Positions 24,160 through 36,907 are shown, counted from the stretch's first letter. The stretch is 64,000 nucleotides of DNA from Sphagnum compactum (GCA_965153455.1 OZ234499.1:6768515-6832514); one strand, 5' to 3'. The notes: generated from the sequence alone by a model not told the origin. Made by a program: numbers and translations.

Positions 24160-27100
24160 CTAGAGCAATGTATTCTGTCCACAGGTAGCTGCTGCTGCTG
24201 CTGTATGCGCTGTATGCAAGAGAACGGCTTTAATCTCATCAGGTCCAATTTCAACCTCTTTTGCTTGCTGCACAAAAGCTTACACACACCACCCTCCTTT
24301 TAGATTATGAACCAGAGAAAAATATGTACACTTGATATTAACAAGCCATGCACATTGTTCCAACAAGAATACTGAGTTAGTCCTGGATCTTTTCAATTCT
24401 CACCTCCTGGAGTGTTGCTAGCATAAATTTTTGGGTTCTGAGGTTGATAAGAAGAAGAAGAAGCTTCTTGAAGTTTATAGATATGATGAAATGCAATTGT
24501 GGGTTTGAATCAGATACACATATCAAAGTTGGACACTGATGCATGAGACATGCTGAAGATGAACAACAATCAAGTATATATATCTCCAGAGCAGACAACC
24601 AAACAGAAGTTGTGTTCAGAAAATCTTGCCTCAGCACGAAACACATCAAGTGCAAATCCATTGAAGCAGCTGATTACAGCCTGCTGCACATCCAAGCCAA
24701 GGCCATCGAGTGCACGCATTGTGGAGAGGAGGAGTCCTGGCCGACGAGCACAGAACATATGGATGTTGAGGGCTCGTCCTTCCCTGATTCTAACCTCCAC
24801 CTGCATCATCATCATCATCATCATGTCCAAAAGATCTCAAAGGAAGTCAGATGCTGCTGCAATCACACTTTTTGTAGGGCAAGTAGAGTTGCATAAGCTG
24901 CCTGAACTTGATTCTTGGTTCTGCACTTGATTGAGAGTCTGCAGCAGCCACCCACCGACTGTGGGTGCTGCTGTACATGCTGCTCACACATGTGCTTCTG
25001 ACAATCAGTCCAGAACTAATTCAAAGCTTAGTAGAGAAACTTCATAGCCATACCCAAAAGAAAGGAGAGACAATATTAAACACTACTACTACTACTACTA
25101 CTACAGAGCATGTGTTGCACAATCCCTCCCAATCAGTGCAGCGGAAAAGAAGTACAAGCTTGGTAGAAAAACTACTTAACAACCAGAAATTGCAAGCTCA
25201 GTAGAACGAACCTTCACAACCATATCTGAAATGAGAACAAACATAAGAAGACTACAGCAGATCTGTGCAGTTGGACATGGTTGTTGTTTGGTCAATAATG
25301 GAGCACTGAGGTGGAGGAAAAGAAGAAGAAAGAAGAGGAAGGAGATGGTGGGTGAGGGTGCCAGGTGGTGGTGGGTGGTAGCTGGAAGAATGCTCACTCA
25401 CCCGTGCAGGTTGGATATCAGTGATGATGGGCAAGGAGGGGTTGTTAGGGCATTCCTCCTTCACTGTAGTTCGACAAGCAAGTGTAGAACCTGCTGCTGC
25501 AAGTGGTTGTTGTGAAGAAGATTGTGTGCCAGCAGCCTCCAGCTCGGTGTGCAGATCGTTGATCCGCTGCAACAGTTCCTTCAGATACTCAATTGCATCA
25601 CCCAAAATGGACGCCCTGTCCATCTATGCAGCCCAATCCCCAGCCCACCCCTTGCATCTCAGGCAGCTCGGTACATATGTACAAGACTTAGGGTTTCTCG
25701 TGAGAGAGAGAGAAAGAGATCAGTTTCAGGAAAACCCTGAACCTGATTAGACAGATGGAAGGCACTTTGAGTCCTCTGCAAATAGCTGCTGCCCATGGCA
25801 CGATGTGGAGAACGTGTGGAGAGAGAGAGAGAGAGAGAACTAGCACTACTTCTTCTTCTTCTGCCTCAGAGAAAACCTAACCTACCCACTCTCAAAAGAT
25901 GGAGAAAAGGTGAGAGGATCGCCCGAGATGGGAAGCAGCAAACGCAGAGTGACTACCTTGGTGATCTTGGGCACCACGGATCGAAGCATGTAAAGGCGAT
26001 CGTTGAGCTTCTTGCGACGTCTTCGTTCCGCCATGAGGTTCTTGGCAGGCAGTCCTTTTTTCCCCTTACCCTTGTTGTTGCTGCCGCCCCCATGGCCGCC
26101 GAAGACAATGCCATGGCCACCACCACCAGCTCCTCCTCCTCCTCCTCCCTCCATGCCGCCCCCCAGAGTGTCATCTGTCTCATACAACAGTACGCCCGAC
26201 CCATCGCCGCCGCTTTCATCGAGCTCGTCCGGCTCCTCCTCGTCCTCTTCTTCTTTGGCGTCATCTTGCAGCTCTCCTCCTCCTCCATCTTCTTCTTCTT
26301 CTTCTTCATCTTCTTCTACTAAGCCCACCAAGTCCTCCGAGGCTGAATAATTCTGGCCGCCTACAACACGTACCCGTTTGCACCCGCTGCTGCTGCTGCC
26401 TCCAAGTGCTTGTAGCCGCTGTATCTGTTTGCCTTTGCCGTTGTGGGGGCTATGATCTTCTTCCGGCATCATGTCCATGGAAGAATCATTTGAGGCTGAT
26501 GTGAGCACAAGTGCTGCAGCAGGAGGCGGGGGGGATTTGATCATCATCGTGGGTGAGGCAGCAATTCCTCCTGCTGCTCCGGTGCTGTTGTTATTGTTGT
26601 TGTTGTTACAGTGCCTGGATGCAGCACGCTTCTGGAAGAGAGTCTGGGAAGAAGAAGAGCCGCTGCCATGATCCATCAACTTTGGACGAGGAAACGCCGG
26701 CCCGGATGCTGCTGCTGCTGATGATCCTCCTCCTCCTCCTCCTCCTCCTCCTCGCTGATCTACTGTGTTCGACAGTTGCAAGAAGGGATCGAGCTGGTTC
26801 CCAGCTGCTGCCTGTTTTCCTCCAGAAGCATTTCTTTGGCTTGCATGGGAATTCGCAGCAGCCATAGTGCCAAAGCAGCTGACATCCGAGCTGAAGCCGC
26901 CGCCAGAGATCACTCCCGTGAGACCATTGCGACCACCTGCAGCAAAATTGTTGCCGAAGCTGCTGGGGGAGACGCTGTTGACGCTCACAATGTTGCTAAA
27001 AGTAGTACTAGCACTTCGAGGAGGACTAAGCATTATGATTCCATTGCAGCTGCTCGTCAGGCCGCCATCGCTGCTGCTACTGCTGCAAATCCCCTGCATC

Positions 27101-27774
27101 AAAGGACCGCTTCTTCCTCCACCTGATCCTCCTACGACAGAAGCAGCTGTTTGCTCCTGCAGCTGATCACATCCCAATCCATCAAGCTGAAGGAGACCAC
27201 TGCAGCTACTAGTATGAATCCCTCCTGCAGCAGTGCGAAAACCACCACTGCAGCTGTTATCGAAGGCTCCACTCAGCGAGCTAGCTGCAGGATCCAACAA
27301 GGCACTCAAAGACCCAACACCAGCACCAGCAGAAGACCTGTTGTTGTTGTTGTTGTTGTTGTTACTGAACGAGCAGCTGCCGGGCACTCCTGATCCGAGG
27401 TTGCGGGTGGAATGACTCGGAGAAAGAAAGGACTGGAACTGGGGCGAATCTAAGAGGAAAATTGAGGAGGGATATAAAGCTGCAGGTACTACTCCATGAA
27501 CTGTGTCCATGGCTTGCTGCACCAGACATGAGCTGCCAGGGGACGACGTCGAGTAGCAGCAGCTGGAGAATTCCTTCATATCGTCCATGATGGAAAGGGA
27601 AGTCTGATCCTCTGGTGTGCCTGCCATGTACCATTCCTCATCATCTAGCTGCACCCCCCCAGCAACAGCTGCTGCTCCTCCTCCTCCAGCAGCTGCTCTG
27701 CTACGCCCCAGGCATTGATCCTCCTGGCTGCAGCATGTCCCTTCCTGATCCTCATCCATGATTTTCTCTCTCAC
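24160..27774 (-). CDS. ICE1: ICE1/SCREAM-type bHLH transcription factor, 4 exons, 772 aa
   Basis: Exons in coding order: 27774-25957, 25623-25402, 24800-24630, 24267-24160 (1818+222+171+108 bp, phase 0 throughout). Exon 1 (606 codons) carries an acidic N-terminus, many Gly/Ala/Ser/Asn/Glu runs, LFQKRAAS (residues 379-386), and [20 protein letters not shown], the basic region, with E583 and R586/R587. Exon 2 starts [18 protein letters not shown] (helix 2). Exons 3-4 encode the C-terminal ACT-like domain (VEVRIREG to EIKAVLL). This order and these junctions match the ICE1/SCRM family, nuclear E-box-binding bHLHs that act in stomatal lineage and cold responses in angiosperms. KRAAS corresponds to the KRAAM motif that governs MAPK docking and stability in Arabidopsis. 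The protein is much longer than the ~500 aa Arabidopsis form because of low-complexity insertions. The last intron has a GC donor. A second in-frame ATG lies five codons downstream (27759) and could be the true start. Confidence 0.95.
25081..25104 (+). repeat. (ACT)n microsatellite in bHLH intron 2
   Basis: About eight ACT triplets lie inside the intron 24801-25401. A second triplet run, (ATC)n at 24804-24824, abuts the 3' splice site of the same intron. Confidence 0.9.
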
Positions 27775-28600
27775 AATTGCTGCAGTTCAGCCTCGACAAA
27801 GCTTGCACAAACCTGCACAAGGACTGTAAAGTGACTAGAGACTCTAGTATATTTGATCTCCTATGGCAGCAGCTGCAGCACACAACATGAAACTGCAATG
27901 TTCAACAACCCCCACTAAGAAGAACAGAACAGGCTTCCTTGAACAAACAACAGCTCCTGAGCCAAAACAAAAACCAACAGAAGTTGCTCTAAGAACTAGA
28001 GCAAGCTTTCCCTTGCTACTACTACACCCATGATATTGTTGGATCCAAATTGAACCAGCTTTTCATTCATGCATGCTTGCATGCATACTCAATACCACCC
28101 CCTATATGATGAACACCCACCACCCCCATTCCATATTCATACAACAAACCAGTCCTTCCAACAACCCCAAAAAAACTTCCAACAAACACTTGTAAACAAA
28201 TCAACAATCATCAACAAAACACAGCTTGCCTGCACATTAGATTAGATTAGATTAGATTGTGTTGTTTTTTTTTGTTTCTTGTTTTGCTTTGTTTCTTGTT
28301 TCTTGTTTTTGTTGATGATTCTGGAGCTCTCTCTGCAGAAACAAGTTTCAGACTAAAAAATTCAACATTTGATCAATTCTGCAGCACTGGATGAGGATCA
28401 GCAGCTCCTGCAAAGAAGAACAACAAGACTCTCTCTCCTAGTCCCCCTCTTCTTCTGATCTCTCTTCTTCTTCCTTCCTTCCTTCCTTCCTTTTACATCC
28501 TGAGCTCAATTTGAGAGAGTTTTTAAGCAGTTTTTGGGCTTGCCTAGCAAGGCAAGGATATTGTGTTTAGATTCATTGTAGAGTACAATAACTTAAGGGA
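27775..28600 (-). promoter_or_regulatory. Probable long 5' leader of the bHLH gene
   Basis: About 800 bp lie between the start codon and the TATA-like box, rich in CT, TTCC (28470-28494) and ATTAG (28236-28258) runs, with no long open frame in the gene's direction. The length could hide a leader intron. Confidence 0.5.
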
Positions 28601-28608
28601 TTTTTATA
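28601..28608 (-). promoter_or_regulatory. Candidate TATA box of the bHLH gene
   Basis: Reads TATAAAAA on the minus strand, in a 35-40 bp block (TATAGGCTTTTATGATAATA) that is repeated in expanded form just upstream at about 28660-28705, giving a duplicated core-promoter-like stretch. The assignment rests on position and motif only. Confidence 0.4.
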
Positions 28609-28723
28609 GGCTTTTATGATAATAACTTTTATTATTATTATTTACTATTATTACTTTAAAAATAGGCTTTTATAGGGATTTTATGATAATAACTTTTATT
28701 ATAATAATAATAATAATAGGTCT

Positions 28724-28981
28724 ATTTATTTTTATATATGAGAATTTTTGAAAGATGATATTTTGGCTTGTGTTGAGACTTGAGATTAAATTAGATTATA
28801 AAAGTCATAATTTCTTGAAGGATTTTGGTTTGGTTTTAGAGGATTTTTTTTTTGAAGATTATATATAATTTTTGCATGGCCAAATATTTGAGTTTCCATA
28901 ATTCTTCTTCTTTTTTGCCTTAATAAGATACCTTTTTTAATTTAAATGGCAAGGCCACATTTTGACACACCACCCTTGTTT
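28724..28981 (-). repeat. Dispersed ~257-bp element, copy 1, upstream of the bHLH gene
   Basis: Collinear with 59459-59715 over its whole length. Shared blocks include ATATTTTGGCTTGTGTTGA, TCTTGAAGGATTTT, TTTTTGCATGG, AATATTTGAGTTTCCATAAT and AATGGCAAGGCCACA. Most positions are identical, with small indels. There are no obvious terminal inverted repeats and no open frame. Both copies stand upstream of a minus-strand gene in the same orientation. Confidence 0.9.
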
Positions 28982-31960
28982 AATCTTTTTTTTTTTTTTC
29001 TATTTTTTTTTTTTTTCCTTCCTCCCTAATTTTGTGATTATTTAAACTAACAAAAATCACATTTTCTCAAAATTTGTCGAGTAAAGTCACCAGTTCCACT
29101 TTTAAGAATGCTTTTTTTCTAGAGTAGTATATATCTCATGGTTCAATAATAATAATAATAATAAAATTTAAAAGAGTAATTTTATTATTAATTATAAAAA
29201 ACACAGCTGAATTTTAATGGACTCATAAACCCCTTAGCAATAAAATTAATAGCCCAATATTAATTCTACTTTAAACTGAAATGAAGTACATTACTATCCC
29301 GAGGAGTGTTTTTTTTTAATTAAAAGTTTTTTAAAATTAAAAAAATTAAAAAAAGAAATTAGTGGAGAATTTTTGCACTGTGGCTACAAAGGCTTTTTTT
29401 GGAAAAAAGAAGAAGCAAAAGTCGCCATATTTTAAGGGAAAAAAAAAAGTCACATGTCGCCATGTTTAGACACTAGTTTCCTATAGGCGACCAAAATTAG
29501 GCAGGATTCCCAAAAAAAATAATTTCCTTTACTGTCTAACCTGTAGCCAAATTTGGCTAATTCCCCTTGTGGATGATTGCCAGTTCACCTAGCCTACTTG
29601 AAAAATTTGCTAAACAAATAAAAAATAAAATAAATTTTTTGAAAACCCTGATCACAAGTGCATGGAACTAGGGTTTTTTTTTTATAGAAATCACAAAAAA
29701 AAAACCTAGTTCAATACAACCAAAAGAAAAGAGAGAAATAAATAAATTAATTAATTAATTAAATAAAAACACTATATATCATCATCGATAACCTAGGTTG
29801 CAAGTAACATTCCCCAAAGTCGCCATATTTTGAGGATTTAACGAAACTTTAGCATTTAAAAATCTTATTTATCGTATGGTGTTTTAATTAATTAATTAAC
29901 GAATTAATTAATTAATTTACTCATTCATTCATTCATTCATGCACGCATTCATGATGGGTACGTGATGTGCTACGAAATTCATTCATCTACCGACATCGAC
30001 GCCTTTAACTACGCATACGGAGATGGATGGACTACGGCCGAACCAATATTCATTATTATTCCCTTTGATTTTATTTTCATTAAAAAACATTTAATAATAA
30101 TAATAATAATAATAATTCTCGGTTGTTGCGGGTAAAGCGTGCGTGTGTGCGTGATGAACCCGTGCAGTCCCCCCCCCCCAAACAAAATTCCAATAAAAGA
30201 ATTTGTACCACGTTTTTGAGCTTTAGCCTACCAAAAGGGACTTTAACTTAGGTAGTTTTTTTCTCTTAAAATCAATTTTTTTTTACTTTTTTTCAAACTG
30301 ATTTTAAACTTAGGTAGATTTTTTTTTTTTAATATTGAATGGTGGATTTTTTTTCCTTAAAAAATTCTTTACTTGGTTCTTTTATTTTTAATTTTTTTCA
30401 TTACCATTCCTTTTGATCCATTTTCTTTTCATTTTTTAATAGAATTTTGCAAAAAAAAACTCATGGACTCCAACTTCCAAGCCCCCCAAAAACTACAAAC
30501 CACTCATGAATCCCAAGCAAAAACCTTGCAAAAACTCAATTGCAAGTAAAATGCAACAAACTCATGAAAGCAAGCAAGCAAGCAAATGGCCATCACTCAT
30601 GAGACCAAGTAAGTTTGCAACACATGTGATTCAATAACAATAAGTAGTTGGATTTTTTACTTCTCACAATTCTTGCACTTTTAGGACATTTGGATGTTGT
30701 TTACTAGGTATACGCTTTTGATGTTTCTATTGTTTACTCTTAAAACCTTAAACCCTAAACCCCTTTCATGTTTCTATTGTTTACAAGTGTGATGCAAAAA
30801 TAATACCATGTTGGGTTTGCTTCCCATATTCTAACATTGTTGTTTTTGTTATTGGGGGAGAAGATTGGAGAGGTTAGGCTAGTTGGGTTGCTTATTATTA
30901 CTACGAAGTGTTAACATCAAGCACGAGCTATTTCTTTCTTACTAGTACGGATTTTAATGAATCCACAACCGCTTGCAAGTTGGCCATGAGTACTAGTCAT
31001 AACTTGGGCTACGTATGCCGATTTCTCACCATTAGTACCAATGGACTACAATTGCATCCCCTTCTTACCCACCCATGCACTACTACAATTCCCCTTCTTC
31101 TTCTTCCCTTTGTGGATTTATTGCCCTTAAAATTGTGTAAAACATTAGGGGTTCCGCATTGTTATTGGCTTAAATGACCAAGGGTCTGTACAAAATTAAG
31201 AAGGCAAGCTGCAAAAACATGGATATGTTCAAACCCATGTCTTATTAAACTTTAGCCAAAATTTAGATGATTTGAAAATTCATCCACGCAATCCATCTGC
31301 CCGGTCGTGCATCTAGTGTTGAGTTTGTGGAGTGGTAATTAATTTGGGTTGGAGTGAACCAACATACACAAAAATGCGTGAATAGATACATACACTTAAA
31401 ATATGCAACTCCAATAACATATATATTGCATAGGTTTACAAGTGTAATTTACCCACAAAAAAAAACCCAAATACAAGTTAGTGGTATTGTAATATCCGGG
31501 GCCTTTTCCACACTTAGCATCTTATATGCTCTTAGTTTAGTGGTGAAATGTGTGGCATACTAAATGGAAAACTCTAATGAACTTACACAATTTTCATTTT
31601 GCTATAATGTTGCTTGGTCCCTAGCATCAAGGCCTTCAATCACTATAGCTTTAGTTAGCATTATAATGAACTATTGTTTGTGTGTGCGAGTGCATGCACA
31701 CAACATGCTCCAATTGGGCTTTGTTTTTCCTACACTAATAATGCCATTGTCCCCATGGCACCAAAATGAAAATGAAAGCCTTATGAAACATCCCCAAAAA
31801 CACATAATGGCCATTAGTTGATGCTATCATCTCATTCGGTTTCAAATCCTTGTCCCCTCCCCCTCTCCCCCCCCCAAGGATAGGATTGTGATCCTTGCTT
31901 TTGCACAACTCAAACTAAGCACTCAATGAATGCAAAATGTTGTAGGCAAATCCTAGCATC
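28982..31960. other. Spacer with simple repeats, no gene seen
   Basis: Poly-T/poly-A tracts, (AAT)n at 29146-29162 and 30091-30115, AATT and ATTC arrays at 29884-29951, and a run of 9 C at about 30171. A telobox (TTAAACCCTAAACCCC) lies near 30752. Short frames only. Confidence 0.6.
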
Positions 31961-31969
31961 AAGGGGATA

Positions 31970-32050
31970 GCCTAGTGACCATCATTCATGACTACCTTGC
32001 AAGTGGTTGTGAGTTCAATGCACCACTAGGTCATATTAGATGCTATCGAA
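31970..32050 (+). repeat. tRNA-like (SINE head) sequence
   Basis: TAGCCTAGTGAC resembles a Pol III A box and, further on, GTGAGTTCAATGC a weak B box. The arms do not fold into a proper tRNA. The likeliest reading is the 5' end of a decayed SINE; the body and tail were not delimited. Confidence 0.35.
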
Positions 32051-35000
32051 TACTAACCAACCCAATTCTAATGGGGAATTAGAGTAAAACCCATCTCCCA
32101 ATTTGTGAGAACCTACTAGCTTTCAAGCCCTTGTGAGAAGAATTCCTTGTAGGCCATTTTGAAAGTGTTCACCTTGTCAAATGAAGCTCACATACATAAA
32201 CATAAAACACATCAAACTTTGTGAGGAACTAGGTTTTTGAGGGATAAAGTTGTGAGCTCTTTTTGAGCCTATTTCAATGAGTCCTGTAGAATTCTAAACC
32301 TGAAACCCTAAAGTAGAATCCCAAAAGTAAGTCTGCTCCAAGGCCATCAATTTGGCTCTTAAGTCCCCATGATCCCCATAGTTTGTTGTGCATCTACAGC
32401 ACATGCATGATGTAATTAAATTTCACCAACATATGTGTGTGTATATATATACATGGCATGTGAATATAACAATACTAATGCTAGTGTTTTTTCTTTCAAT
32501 TTTTTGATTTTGCAAAAGTGGCAATTCTTTTTGTTGGGAAACAAAATTTACACCACAAAAGACATTTTTCCAATCTTTTTCTCAAAAATTCACAAAATAG
32601 TGAACCAAAATAATCATTTCTTAATACTCTATACAAGCATTTGAAAAGAAGAAATTTCAATCCTTTTTTTTTTCTTTTGGATCTCCTCATGATATTTTAC
32701 AAAATCCATTGGGGGAAGTTGCTGATTAGAGTTTTTTTTTTTTTTTTTCCTTCCCAATTTTCTGACATTATGTCAATAGTGCAACAAAAATGTTTTATTT
32801 TTCACATTTGTGCAAAAATTTTCACCCAAAAAAATAATAAAAAATAAATAAATGTTACTGAGTGACCAAAAAACAACATGCATCTTTCATTTTTAAGTTA
32901 CAAGGAAACACGGTTAACATGGAGCAATCATCTTTGTTGTTGTTGAAGCAACTTTGGAAATGTCGTGCGTTACCACATCGATGCCTACATATATCATTGT
33001 CAATACACACGTACAACAAATAACAACGCAATATTCAAACTAATGCATCAACCCACATAATTTGGGATCACACAACAAGAAATTTATTCTAAACATGAAA
33101 ATTTTGAACTTGTTCACATTGAAATTAATTTGTAATTAAACTAATGATCCTAAAACACAAGAGTTTTAGAAATTTTCATTCAATGTAGCATTGCATTCAA
33201 AGGGGTGCTTGGTGGGGGGAGTGGTAGATTCAATGGTTGGTGAAGAGTCTATAGACCCAATTGCTACAAAGCCTCAAATTGTGGAAACTCGACATAGTAA
33301 AGGACATGGTATGATTTTTTTGGTTCATAGGAAAAGAATAACACATAATACAATACAATACAATACTATCATAATATCTCTTTTCATCCACAATGCCACA
33401 TGTGGAAAATTGATGTGGGTTTTGGCAGAATTGACGGAACCTTACAAATACATTCTAAACTATTCTATTGTGTAAACAGGAGAGAGATGAGAGATGATGA
33501 CGGATGTTATCATCACTCATCACCAAAAAATTCATTACAAAACTTCATCCATAATCTTAGATTTTGAAATAGATTTAGTGATAAGTAAAGCTCGAGGGTG
33601 AAAGCTTTACTGGAATAATAAGGGCACACAGAAGGCAAGGCAGAGCCAATTTGGTAATGCCCCTCACCTAAGAAGGGCTTTAATGTGCGTAAAACATGCG
33701 CCAGGTATCAAAACTGGTATCAACCATCCACATGGGTAGCAAGGAACCTTTACCACCTGGGTATAGCCATGTACCATTTGGTGCTCCAATTTCATACCAG
33801 GTATAAATGTACAATATACCTACCCATATACCTACCCACATACCTACCGGGTATATAGTGTACGCCTGTTTCATACCTGCCAAGATTTGAAAACTACCCA
33901 GTGTACCAGGAACTAAGCAGGGTATGAAAAACCCTAAACCCTAAACACTTGAAGGAACTGGTACAAGAGAACTTTAATTGGAACCAGACTTTTTTTGATC
34001 CAAGTATTTTTCCTTTGCATTATGAATTGATGATGCAACGGTACTCACATACATCATATCATGTTTTAGTGTTATACATCATAACACAATGAATATTGGT
34101 ATTGATGTATTAATAATAATAGCCAACAAGTCTTTTCATTGATGTTTTCATTTTGAATGCCCATATACGAAATTGATTGTCCACAAAAGAAAAAGAAAGC
34201 ACGAGGTGTCCATGAGGAATGTGTTTTTCTCGGGCTGGCCAAAAAAGGTTTAGGCATATAAGGAAAGGGCTTTCAATAAATTCACAAAAAAAATAATTTA
34301 ACACGTATTTATACTAAGGAGTGAGTGAGTGAGTTTAGGGTTTCAATTTTGTAATGTTTGGGGGGCTTTATCCTCGTAGTGTGATTTTGGAGTCTTGTTT
34401 TTCATGTTTTGAGATTCTAAAGCACGTAGACAAAATAGGCTTTGTTTGTTGTCGTTGTTTTGAATTTGGATTCTTGTAAATTGTAAGTGATTTTTTTTCA
34501 CATTTGTGTGCACGTTTTCATGTGTGTGACTTCGTTAGTTTCAATAGTAATAGGTGCTGATCTAGTAGCACATAATAACACAAGCATTAACTTGTATACA
34601 ATACCAACATTGGTTAGAGCTTAAAACTTGTTATAATAATGTGTAGACCACATTATGGAATGAGATGCTTGTTTTTCTTCTTCTTATCTCTCTTTTTTTT
34701 TTTTGGGGTTTTGTTTTCAAACTTCTCACAAGTAAGTTGAAAACCAAGGTTCTTTCTTTGGTTTTTTTCTTCTTTGTTCTTCTACCTACTTGGTTTTGGT
34801 ATAACACCACAAAAACCACCAAAAGTGTAAACATCTAAATTAAATACTTGGTCACTTGTTGGATCACTCATGTTTGATTGTTTCTAAGTTGTGTATGCAT
34901 GTGCATGCATGTGTGTATAGGTACATATGAATGAATGAATGATGAGCTCTTGCCGATGTTTGAATCTTGTTTCTAAGTCATGTATGAATGAACAAAGGGA

Positions 35001-35977
35001 TGAATGTTGAGTGGGTTTCTAGGTCTACAACAAAACAAACAAAAGCTGGATATGGCCCTTTGCTCAACAAGCATGAGTCATCAGTTGTGTGTAAGAATCT
35101 CATTCAGAAGATCACTTTGTGATCTCTAGTGTGCAACAGGCAAGCGGAGGAGGAGGAGCAGGAGGAGCTATAAGTTTGATTTTCTCTCTCTGGCGGATGA
35201 TGATGATGATTGAATATACCTATATTGGGAAGTAAGAATTCCCCATTTCCAGGATTGATCTTGGTACCCAAGATCTGGTTCTGCAACAAAACCAGGCAAT
35301 ACAAAGCTACTAGGTGTGTTTGATTTTCTAACTTGCTTGCGCCAATGAAGTGATTTTGCGTAATTAGTACTTCATTCTACAACACCCATGACTGATTTTG
35401 TAGCAGACAGAACAAGGCAGGGCAAGAAGCAGCTGCACACAAAAGCCCTTTGCTTGTATGGTTAGAAAAACACTAGCATGGAGTGTGCACAGTGCAAATG
35501 TCTATGTAGTATGTATGTTGTGCTATGGTGAAACCAGAACACTTTTTTTTCAGCACCTTTTTTCTTTTCTTTTTTACCTCACCTTTCTCATAAGACCTTA
35601 GACCAATGTTTTCTTTTCTTTCTTTGGTCTCCATCGATTTTATGATGTACCTAGCCAAAGTGGTGATCATTCATATGAAGATTTAGCCCAATTTGGCTAC
35701 AAGCTAAACATGAAAGTAAAAATGTTCAATCGTCCACCCGGCTACTTGAACCATGTATTGAAAAATTGGCAATATTACGTCAATTTGATGGAATCTGGTT
35801 ATTGAAAATCTCAAAACAGCACTTTATTTTAGCACTTTTGGTTATTAATTTCTCTACTTGGCTGGCTCATCTGGACTCCGGAATTCAGAACAAAAGGAGG
35901 AACAAAGAGTATATGGTAGGCGAAAGAAAACAGATTTTGGGGATGGGTGTAAGTAAGTACCTAGAGACAAGCAAAAG

Positions 35978-36015
<38 letters not shown>

Positions 36016-36080
36016 CAATGGGTGGGACCAACAACTTCTGGAGCTGCTCATTAGCAGCTTAGACTAAAAGAGGTTATGAC
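32050..36080. other. Spacer, no gene seen
   Basis: AT-rich DNA with scattered short frames. At 33700-33930 GGTA/TACC words are again frequent, followed by a telobox pair near 33928-33943 (AACCCTAAACCCTAAAC). A (GA)n run lies at 35981-36011. Confidence 0.5.
35981..36011 (+). repeat. (GA)n microsatellite
   Basis: About 15 GA units. A second array of 12 units is at 36391-36414. Confidence 0.95.
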
Positions 36081-36722
36081 CCAATGGGATGTGCAGACAG
36101 AGTCCGGAAAAAGAGGCAACAAAAACAATAAGAAAGAAAGAAAAAAGAGTGAGAAAGAGAGAATGGGTTTGTCGGATGCACTTACAAAACACATGCGTAA
36201 GTAACGCCTTGCAATCAATCTCCCTCCCCGCGCCGCACTCTCTCTGTCGGGAGCCGGCGGCTAGTAATACTCAGGGAGAGATGGGAAAGAGAATATTGGG
36301 TGGCTCTGTTTTTGGCGATCTGCAGAGAACAAACCCAAAAGCAAAAGGCAAGATGATGATGGCCAACAACTCCATCACGGCATTGACTAGGAGAGAGAGA
36401 GAGAGAGAGAGAGATGAAAAACTGTGCTGACAGGAGGAATATGTACGCAGTCGGCCGGATTGCAGGCAGACAAGATGAGCATTGAGGATTGGAATGCGGC
36501 GCTGCTAGAGTATTGCAGCTCAGACCTTTTTTCTTTTTGCTTGCATCATCAAGGGATATACATCATCAACACAATATGCATGAGGTGTATGGATTCTGGA
36601 ATCAATCTTACGCCAAAATTTTCAGGCAGATTTTTTTGAAGGCTTATTTTAGGATCATCATGGCTTCGTGTCGCTGCTGCAACGTATGAAAGAAGAAATT
36701 TGCGCAAGAAATGGATGGATCC

Positions 36723-36907
36723 ATGGGTCATGTGAACCCTAAACCCTAACCCTAAATGGCAACCCACCCACGTATGGGCATGGGCATGTAAATCCTAAAC
36801 CCTACCCCTAATCACAACCCACACATGGGCATGTGAAACCCTAAACCTTAACCCTAAATCGCAACCCATGCATGGGCATGTGAAACCCTAAACCCTAAAA
36901 CCCTCAC
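36723..36907 (+). repeat. 45-57-bp tandem repeat carrying telomere-type motifs
   Basis: Four units start with ATGGGCATG (one as ATGGGTCATG) at 36723, 36780, 36825 and 36872. Each contains one or two (A)AACCCTAA motifs and a CGCAACCCA-like block. This is a degenerate satellite built around teloboxes rather than a plain interstitial telomere array. Confidence 0.85.

Noticed and set aside
25795-27400. Long open frames on the plus strand opposite bHLH exon 1
   Set aside because: They are by-products of triplet repeats in the real minus-strand exon, consist mostly of Pro, Leu or Ser runs, and have no motif of their own.
31970-32050. Functional tRNA gene
   Set aside because: Only A- and B-box-like words are present; the acceptor, anticodon and T stems do not pair.
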